DNA of 63,000 nucleotides. Origin: Clostridia bacterium. GTDB taxonomy: Bacteria; Bacillota; Clostridia; Oscillospirales; CAG-272. The translations under genes were made by a program, and so were the position numbers. This document shows positions 57,267-63,000 of the stretch, piece by piece. The stretch spans positions 1-63,000 of the forward strand of contig JAFTKJ010000023.1 in assembly GCA_017453305.1 (NCBI GenBank). Reading direction: 5' to 3'. Numbering within the stretch: the first letter of the stretch is position 1; every line of letters starts with the position of its first letter. The notes beneath the pieces are model-generated. The model searched no databases. It was not told the origin of the DNA and was given only the letters and a program-made list of their open reading frames with translations.

Positions 57267-58349
57267 ATGGCAAAATTGATTAAAGTGGGTATTATCGGCT
57301 GTGGCGGAATTGCCAACGGCAAGCACATGCCCTCCCTTAAAAAGGTAGCAGACTGTGAAATGGTCGCGTTTTGCGACATCGTCCCCGAGCGCGCCGAAAA
57401 GGCGGCAAAGGAGTACGGCACGCCCGACGCAAAGGTGTTTACCGACTACAAGGAGCTGCTTAAGCTGGAGGATATTGACGTGGTGCACGTTTGCACGCCG
57501 AACCGCTCCCACAGCTTTATTACGGTGGATGCCCTGGAGGCAGGCAAGCACGTCATGTGCGAAAAGCCCATGGCAATCAACTCCGAGGAGGCAAAAAAGA
57601 TGCTGGACGCCGCAAAGCGCACCGGCAAAAAGCTGACCATTGGCTATCAGTCCCGTTTCCGCGACGATTCCGCATACATGAAGCAGGAGGCTGAGGACGG
57701 CACCTTTGGCGAGATCTATTACGCAAAGGCAACCGCAATCCGTCGCCGCGCGGTTCCCACGTGGGGCGTATTCCTCAACGAGTACGAGCAGGGCGGCGGT
57801 CCCTTGATTGACATTGGCACGCACGCGCTGGACCTCACCCTTTGGATGATGAACAACTACAAGCCCAAGTACTGCGTGGGCACCACCTATCACAAGCTGA
57901 ACAAGGATACCGACCAGGGCAACGCATGGGGCAACTGGGATCCCGAAAAGTTTACGGTTGAGGATTCTGCCTTCGGCTTTGTGGTGATGGAGAACGGTGC
58001 CACCATCGTTCTGGAGTCCTCCTGGGCGCTCAACATGCTGGACGTCCGCGAGGCGGTAACCACCCTGTGCGGCACCAAGGCAGGCGGTGACATGAACGAC
58101 GGCTTGCGCATCAACGGCATTCGCAACGGACGCCAGTACGTCTTTAAGCCCAGCTTCCAGGCAGGCGGCGCGGCATTCTTTGAGGGTCACGGCAACGAAA
58201 GCGCCGCCGACCGCGAGGAACGCCTTTGGATTGAAGCCGTCCGCAACGATACCGCCCCCATCACGCTCCCCGAGCAGGCTTATTGCGTCACTCGCATTCT
58301 TGAGGGCATTTATACCTCGGCAAAAACCGGCGAGATCTACCGTTTTTAA
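57267..58349 (+). CDS. Gfo/Idh/MocA family oxidoreductase
   Basis: A 360-residue NAD(P)-dependent dehydrogenase. The Rossmann motif is VGIIGCGGIANGKH, EKPMA (with the catalytic Lys) follows near residue 95, and GGGPLIDIGTHALDLTLWMM holds the active-site Asp and His. It oxidises a cyclic sugar or inositol; substrate unknown. The start at 57267 has AAAGGA 8 nt upstream. It may belong to the same sugar path as the isomerase at 50.7 kb, but the two are transcribed separately. Confidence 0.9.
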   Translation: MAKLIKVGIIGCGGIANGKHMPSLKKVADCEMVAFCDIVPERAEKAAKEYGTPDAKVFTDYKELLKLEDIDVVHVCTPNRSHSFITVDALEAGKHVMCEKPMAINSEEAKKMLDAAKRTGKKLTIGYQSRFRDDSAYMKQEAEDGTFGEIYYAKATAIRRRAVPTWGVFLNEYEQGGGPLIDIGTHALDLTLWMMNNYKPKYCVGTTYHKLNKDTDQGNAWGNWDPEKFTVEDSAFGFVVMENGATIVLESSWALNMLDVREAVTTLCGTKAGGDMNDGLRINGIRNGRQYVFKPSFQAGGAAFFEGHGNESAADREERLWIEAVRNDTAPITLPEQAYCVTRILEGIYTSAKTGEIYRF

Positions 58350-58394
58350 GAAAATCCCCTATTGATTTCGTTTTCAAAAAAACAAACACAAATG

Positions 58395-58432
58395 GTGAGT
58401 CAAGTGCGTTTGCATTTGGCTCACTCTTTTTA
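58395..58432 (+). terminator. terminator of the Gfo/Idh gene
   Basis: A 13-bp stem with two G-U pairs (58395-58407 with 58412-58424), followed by TCTTTTTAG. Confidence 0.7.
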
Positions 58433-59620
58433 GATGCATTCTTCAAAAGCCACTATGCACTCGGGATGGATGCGCACAAACCTGTAGGGACCGGCGTCCT
58501 CGACGGTCCAAAAAGCAACAAATTTCATGTGCTAAAATTCCAACGGAACAAGCAATGGGTTTGGTGCGTTGGATTTTTGTTTTATTTTAATTTTTAACAT
58601 GGACCGTCGAGGACGCCGGTCCCTACAATTTACGCCACACTTTCATTCGTTCGACGTTTGCTTGCTGTACTTTCATCCATGCAACAAAGAATAACGCCGC
58701 CTCAGGCGGCTACACCTCATCAGTCACATGTCGCAGAGCGACCTGTGACAGCTTCTCCTCAAGGAGAAGCCTGCCGATGCGGCACTCTCGATTATCGAAC
58801 TCTTATTTTTCTCTTGCAGAAGAAAGCATTTTGAAATTTGTTCTACTTAAAGCGCGGAATTTAGTAAGCCTTCCCCCTGGGGGGAAGGTGGCGAGAGAAA
58901 CGAGTCGGATGAGGGGGAAATAGTACCTATCCCCGTCGAGGACGCCGGTCCCTACAATTTACACCGCACTCCGGGTGGAACAAGTTTTAAAATGTTTTCT
59001 TTGACAAAAGCAAAATAAAAAATCTGTAATCGAAAGCAGCGCATCGGCAGCCTCCCCTGTGTAAGGGGAGGAAAGCGCGGTTTACCGCGCAGGAAGGGTT
59101 GTCCCACAAATCCCACTATGCGTCATCCTGAGCGAAGGGCGGTAAGCCGCCCGTAGTCGAACTTTTGCGGGTCGAGAGTCCTAAGACTCGAGCAAGCAAA
59201 AGCGCGAGGTGCTTGCGCCGAAGCGGGATCTACGAAGGATTACCAATAGCTTTCCAAATGGAATGTTACATTCACTATCATGGGAGCACCCTCGCGATAA
59301 AACGTAACATTTGTTTGGTAGGTTCAATCAGACTCGTTACTAGATCCCTGCGTCGCTACGCTCCTTGATTTCACCTCGCTCTTCGCTCGGTGAAATTTCG
59401 GCTACGCTCAGGATGACGCATAGGGGCAAAGTTCGGTGCGAACATGTGAAAATGGTAACGCCGCCTCAGGCGGCTACACCTCATCCTTCTTCTACCTCCA
59501 GGAGAAGGCTACGGACGCGATACTTTCAGTGGTAGATTTTTTGTTTTGTCTTTTACAAATGAAAGCATTTTAAAATTTGTTCCACCCAGAGCGCGGATTG
59601 TAGAAAGCCTTCCCCTTACA
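58433..59620. repeat. gene-free mosaic of dispersed repeats
   Basis: About 1.2 kb with no credible gene. It contains (1) a 28-nt exact inverted repeat, 58482-58510 and 58600-58629, containing GGACCGTCGAGGACG or its complement, with a third copy at 58933-58961; (2) a 29-nt direct repeat with CCGCCTCAGGCGGC at 58692-58720 and 59456-59484; (3) a module of about 80 nt with GAAAGCATTTT in three copies, around 58813-58876, inverted at 58961-59040, and 59540-59616. Short hairpins such as GCGCGGTTTACCGCGC are scattered between. These look like intergenic repeats of this genome. Confidence 0.85.
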
Positions 59621-59621
59621 C

Positions 59622-59653
59622 AAAAAATCGGGGCACCCCAGGTGGGGTGCCCC
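59622..59653 (-). terminator. terminator of the secreted protein gene
   Basis: A 10-bp GC stem (59630-59639 with 59644-59653) with loop AGGT, followed on the minus strand by GATTTTTTG. It lies 22 nt after the stop codon. Confidence 0.9.
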
Positions 59654-59675
59654 TTAAAAGGCTTATGAAATTATC

Positions 59676-62669
59676 TTAGTCAGCCTTTACCTTAGCGGCA
59701 TACTCTTCGAGAAGAGCCTTTTCAGTGCCGTTGTAGGTAGCGGTGGTGTTAGCAAGAGCTGCAGCAGCAAGCTCAGCAACAGTTACGCCTTCAGATGCTG
59801 CACCGTAGATGGTGAGCGTGTTGCCGTGAGGCAGAGTAACCTGAACGTAAGGAACAGCGATGAACTCACGGTTCGTGTTGGTGGTCTTAATGTTGTAGAT
59901 AGAACCAGCAATCTTGTTCTCTGCATACTCAGCGGTGAGATCCTCGTAGGTAACATCGAGGTAATCGATGCCTGCAGCTGCAAGACCTTCGAAAGTGATC
60001 TCAAGACCCTCGGTAACGTAGTTAGCGGGGAGAATGATGGTGCCCTTCTTAACGAGAGCTTCGCTGGTGTTGGTGTCAGCCAACAGAGCTGCCAGAACGG
60101 TAGCATCGATCTCGGTTACGAAACGGATACCCTCGTCCTCGCACAGACGGAACTCGCCAATGGTGGACTTGAACAGGTTAGCAAAAGGAGTCGTGTCGAA
60201 GTCAACGTTCTCAGCCTTTACAGCCTCTTCAAATACGTGCACGCCGGTCTCAAGAGCCTTTTCGCCAACCTTGACGCCCAGAACGCCGTCAGGAAGGTCT
60301 GCGTTAACCTTAACAACGGAACCGTTGAACTTCTTGAGCTCGATGTTATCGATCAGAACGTAGCCGCTCTGTACGTAGGTAGCCATACCGGTGTAGGAAG
60401 CAGCAGCACCCTGAGAGCAACGCAGGCAAGATACGTCGAGGTTGTCTGCGGAGATGATGATGTTCTTATCGCCGCCGCGGATGTGGCAGGATGCAACCCA
60501 GTTGCCATCTACAAAGATATCGAACTTACCGGATACGAGGTCGACGATGGTGCGAACCGTGAACCAAGTGTCGCGAGGAAGTGCGAATGCCTTCTCGTCC
60601 TCTACCTTAGCGGTGAAGGGAGCGGTACCGTCGTAGTGCTCAACGAGCTTAGCGTCGGTTACGTTGATATCCCACAGGTGGAAGTAGTTGTTGGTGCCGG
60701 AAGCGGAACCGTACAGCTGAACCTGGAAGTAACCGGTAGCATCTGCAGGCAGATAGTAGTCGGTAGTCACTTCAACAACAGGATTTTCTGCAAATGCAGC
60801 GCGGTCATTGCCCAGCTTGCACCAAGGGTCATCGTTTGCGCCCTGAGCGTCATCGAGAGGTCTGTACCAAACGATGTTCTTCTCGTCCTTGGGGTCAACA
60901 ACAGCCTTGTGAGCCTCAACTACCTTAGAGTCAGCAACGAAGCCGGAGTCACCGCCGAATGCGAGAGACTGCTCAGCCTTGAAATCGTTGAAGTCTTGAA
61001 CGTACATAACGCCCTGACCGTATCTGAAAGCAGGATCGTTACGAACGTTCTTACCAACGGTAACGGTCTCGTTCTTGAACAGGGTTACACCGGTGTTGGT
61101 GCCATCCTTGCAGTGAGCGTCCTTGAGCAGCTTGGAGTAAATCAAGCCGTTTGCCTGAAGGGTGATGTTGGTAACAGCAGTAGAGTTAACAGTATAGTAA
61201 CCTCTCCAAGCCTGCTTGCCGTTTACGGTCAGGTTGGACTCACCGGTTACAAGGTCAACAGAGTACTCAATGCGAACCCATGTTTCCTTAGGAAGCTTCC
61301 ATACGGACTCATCCTTATCGTCAATGTTCTGCTTACCAACGTTTGCGAGGGTAGCATACTCCTGGTCGGGATCCTGGTAGATGTAGATGATATCATTCCA
61401 AGCCTTGTTCGTGGTAACCTCAGTGTTGTTTGCGTCGTAGCCAACGCCACCCCACTGCCAGTGGATCTGACCTCTGGTGGTCTTCGGAATATAAATATCG
61501 AAGCCAAAGGTTACTGCCTGGGTGTTCTTGTAGGAAATTTCGGGAACAGCGTACTTACCGCCGTTGTTATCCCAGTTGTTGTCTGCTTCTGCCTTCTGGT
61601 TCTTACCACCGTAGTTGTTAACGGAGAGAACCTTGTTGCCCTCTACTACAGGGTCAGCAACGATAGTGTGCATAGCAGGATTCTTATCGTAAGTTACGTT
61701 AACGTCCTTGCCGTCTGCATCCTTTTCCTTAACAGTGAACTTGTTAGGCTCTGCACCGAAGTTCTTATCGTCCTTCGCTACGCCTGCGCCTACTTCGTAA
61801 CCGGAGTAGTCGGAAGCCCAAAGGGTTTCAGGCTGGTAAGCTTCCTTAACGATAGAGATATCGTCGAAGTAAACCTTACCCTTGTTGGTGGAGTAGTCGG
61901 AAGAACCGTTGAGGACCTTACCGAAGTGGAGCTTATCAACGCGGAACTTGTAGGCACCGGCACCGAGGTTACCAGCGCATGCATCGTTACCATTGATGTA
62001 CCAAGCAAAATCACCGGTTTCAAGGTTGAATGCATAAGTAATGGTGTTCCAAACACCGCGAGCAACGGTCTTGCTTGCCTTGGTTCCCTCAACAGTAAGG
62101 GTACCGGAGGGCTTCAAAACAGCATCGCCAGCCTTGAACTCGATGTTACCAAGCTGAGTCCAGTCGTTACTCTTAGGAGCATCGGTTGCCCACTGCCATT
62201 GAACAGTACCGTAAGCATCTTCAGGAATGTAGATCTTGAAAGAGAAGGTCATGTTCTTAGTAGTTGCAGCATCGAGAGCGTCAACATTCAGTCTGATGTT
62301 GTTGTTGTTGTTGTTGTTGGGAACGTCCATCTCCCAAACCTTGGAAACATTCTCTGCGCCTTCAGCAGCGAGAGGATCGAGAACGATCTTGTTACCGGAA
62401 GTCGTCTTCGGAGCATCTGCAGGAACGTTGCCTTCCTTGTAAGACAAAGATGCACCATTGATACCAGCGCCTTTGCCGTCTCCAAAGAAAGTATCGTCAG
62501 CTGCGTCCAAAGCAGCGGTCAGCTCATAGTTTTCGAAGTCAGCACTGAAGTGAACGTTGGACGTTGCTTCACCTTCGCCGTCTGCGAATGCCATGACACT
62601 GATCAAAGGAAGAATCATAACTACTGCGAGAGCAATCGCGATGATTCTGCTAGATTTTTGAAATTTCAT
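59676..62669 (-). CDS. large secreted multi-domain protein, highly codon-biased
   Basis: A 997-residue secreted protein. The signal peptide (residues 1-29, KSSRIIAIALAVVMILPLISVMAFA) is followed by three related segments of about 250 residues, each starting with a F/Y-x-x-D-F/Y motif (HFSADFENYEL, LWASDYSGYEV, MYVQDFNDFKA) and containing aromatic stretches (VQWQW, IHWQWGG) as in carbohydrate-binding jelly-roll domains. The last 200 residues form a domain (EDEGIRFVTEIDA... REFIAVPYVQV) seen in many clostridial surface proteins. No sortase motif or membrane anchor. AAAAGGAG precedes the ATG. Substrate unknown; likely binds polysaccharide. Confidence 0.85.
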   Translation of the reverse strand: MKFQKSSRIIAIALAVVMILPLISVMAFADGEGEATSNVHFSADFENYELTAALDAADDTFFGDGKGAGINGASLSYKEGNVPADAPKTTSGNKIVLDPLAAEGAENVSKVWEMDVPNNNNNNNIRLNVDALDAATTKNMTFSFKIYIPEDAYGTVQWQWATDAPKSNDWTQLGNIEFKAGDAVLKPSGTLTVEGTKASKTVARGVWNTITYAFNLETGDFAWYINGNDACAGNLGAGAYKFRVDKLHFGKVLNGSSDYSTNKGKVYFDDISIVKEAYQPETLWASDYSGYEVGAGVAKDDKNFGAEPNKFTVKEKDADGKDVNVTYDKNPAMHTIVADPVVEGNKVLSVNNYGGKNQKAEADNNWDNNGGKYAVPEISYKNTQAVTFGFDIYIPKTTRGQIHWQWGGVGYDANNTEVTTNKAWNDIIYIYQDPDQEYATLANVGKQNIDDKDESVWKLPKETWVRIEYSVDLVTGESNLTVNGKQAWRGYYTVNSTAVTNITLQANGLIYSKLLKDAHCKDGTNTGVTLFKNETVTVGKNVRNDPAFRYGQGVMYVQDFNDFKAEQSLAFGGDSGFVADSKVVEAHKAVVDPKDEKNIVWYRPLDDAQGANDDPWCKLGNDRAAFAENPVVEVTTDYYLPADATGYFQVQLYGSASGTNNYFHLWDINVTDAKLVEHYDGTAPFTAKVEDEKAFALPRDTWFTVRTIVDLVSGKFDIFVDGNWVASCHIRGGDKNIIISADNLDVSCLRCSQGAAASYTGMATYVQSGYVLIDNIELKKFNGSVVKVNADLPDGVLGVKVGEKALETGVHVFEEAVKAENVDFDTTPFANLFKSTIGEFRLCEDEGIRFVTEIDATVLAALLADTNTSEALVKKGTIILPANYVTEGLEITFEGLAAAGIDYLDVTYEDLTAEYAENKIAGSIYNIKTTNTNREFIAVPYVQVTLPHGNTLTIYGAASEGVTVAELAAAALANTTATYNGTEKALLEEYAAKVKAD
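62298..62318 (-). repeat. (AAC)7 trinucleotide run coding for seven Asn
   Basis: Seven GTT units on the plus strand give AAC codons for a poly-Asn stretch in the first domain of the secreted protein. In-frame slippage would change the Asn number without breaking the frame. Confidence 0.85.
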
Positions 62670-62912
62670 AGCCTTTTCTCCTTTTATTCATTTTATCCAA
62701 TGCGCGCGAAGCCTCGTTGTGCTGTATCACCCCCGCCCCCTAAATTGCAAATGGCATCTCCCACGCCTTTTATTGACATAGGGAACCATGCTCAGTGAGC
62801 ATATACCCGCCCCCGCGGATATACTTTCGTTTTTTGAAGGGTCCCCACCCCTCAAAAAAAACACGCCGAAAGCCTCATATTTATTTTTGGATACACGATT
62901 GGACTATAACTA
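62670..62912 (-). promoter_or_regulatory. long structured 5' leader of the secreted protein gene
   Basis: About 235 nt between promoter and start codon. A strong hairpin at 62802-62826 has a 10-bp stem with a GGGG loop, another pair of arms lies at about 62834-62860, and a small ATGCTCACTGAGCAT hairpin at 62786-62800. No protein-coding frame is evident. It may stabilise or regulate the message. Confidence 0.55.
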
Positions 62913-62941
62913 ATTATAGCATGCAAACCGATTTTTGTCAA
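62913..62941 (-). promoter_or_regulatory. consensus promoter of the secreted protein gene
   Basis: On the minus strand, TTGACA (62936-62941), a 17-nt spacer and TATAAT (62913-62918), all perfect. It fits high expression. Confidence 0.88.
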
Positions 62942-62952
62942 CACAATATTTC

Positions 62953-62980
62953 GCACAAAAATGCTCCACTATTTTTGTGC
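62953..62980. repeat. 10-bp inverted repeat upstream of the promoter
   Basis: GCACAAAAAT (62953-62962) and ATTTTTGTGC (62971-62980) face each other around 8 nt, 12 nt upstream of the -35 box. It may be a terminator of an upstream gene beyond the window or an operator. Confidence 0.7.
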
Positions 62981-63000
62981 ATTTTGACCAAAATGTAAAA

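Noticed and set aside
59165..59368. 67-codon open frame in the repeat region
   Set aside because: It lies fully inside dispersed intergenic repeats, has no ribosome binding site, and has a biased composition.
59826..62798. 990-codon open frame opposite the secreted protein gene
   Set aside because: It is exactly in register with the real gene, has no ribosome binding site and no recognisable domain. It arises from codon bias (no TTA, CTA, TCA in the sense gene).

Overview
The window looks like a chromosomal stretch from an anaerobic, endospore-lineage Clostridia (gut Oscillospirales/Christensenellales-like; this is inference). Supporting signs are a spoIIGA-sigE pair, a glycyl radical enzyme with its activase, many ferredoxin-type 4Fe-4S proteins, AGGAGG-type ribosome binding sites and TTGACA/TATAAT promoters in nearly every intergenic gap. 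I see no rRNA, insertion sequence, prophage or CRISPR array. There are two tRNA genes, tRNA-Trp(CCA) and tRNA-Pro(CGG).

Layout. 1-428: a self-complementary hairpin array, then tRNA-Trp. 429-10.2 kb: membrane transport and housekeeping genes (MATE exporter, HAD phosphatase, VTT protein, lipase-like protein, Fe-S aldo/keto reductase, DtxR-type regulator, methyltransferase, peroxiredoxin, YgjP-type protease), with an unusual RNase III carrying two dsRNA-binding domains and overlapping a small Xre gene. 10.2-17 kb: PLP enzyme, DUF975, MurD, a topoisomerase IV/GyrB-like subunit without its partner, and a ZIP transporter. 17-23.9 kb: carbohydrate genes (GH31, CE15-like hydrolase) next to a glycyl radical enzyme and its activase. 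24-29.9 kb: FAD-Rieske oxidoreductase and a regulator-rich stretch (two Xre proteins with long C-terminal regions and a composite MerR). 30-43.7 kb: one long polysaccharide (EPS/capsule) operon reading leftward from an aminotransferase to a nucleotidyltransferase next to tRNA-Pro. 43.8-46.4 kb: a TetM/EF-G-like GTPase fused to a YacP/Rae1-type NYN nuclease. 46.4-50.5 kb: a complete PTS cascade in one operon. 50.7-58.3 kb: TIM-barrel isomerase, PlsY/Xaa-Pro peptidase operon, spoIIGA-sigE and a Gfo/Idh dehydrogenase. 58.4-59.6 kb: a mosaic of dispersed repeats. 59.7-62.7 kb: a large, strongly codon-biased secreted protein.

How the genes work together. The EPS operon has an initiating sugar-phosphate transferase, three glycosyltransferases, a Wzy-type polymerase and a Wzx-type flippase, followed by two versions of a pyruvyltransferase/FrhB-like iron-sulfur module: one fused in a single polypeptide, one split into two genes. 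Between them lies a chimeric 79-codon ORF made of the start of the nucleotidyltransferase gene and the end of the flippase gene, a scar of unequal recombination. The PTS operon supplies HPr, EI, IIA and IIBC; its HPr has Arg where the regulatory Ser46 should be. The GH31, CE15-like and glycyl radical genes sit next to each other on one strand and may act on the same plant-derived carbohydrate.

The best candidates for new biology are the GTPase-NYN fusion, the RNase III with tandem dsRBDs and a hairpin-rich leader, the short glycyl radical enzyme, and the recombination scar in the EPS operon.
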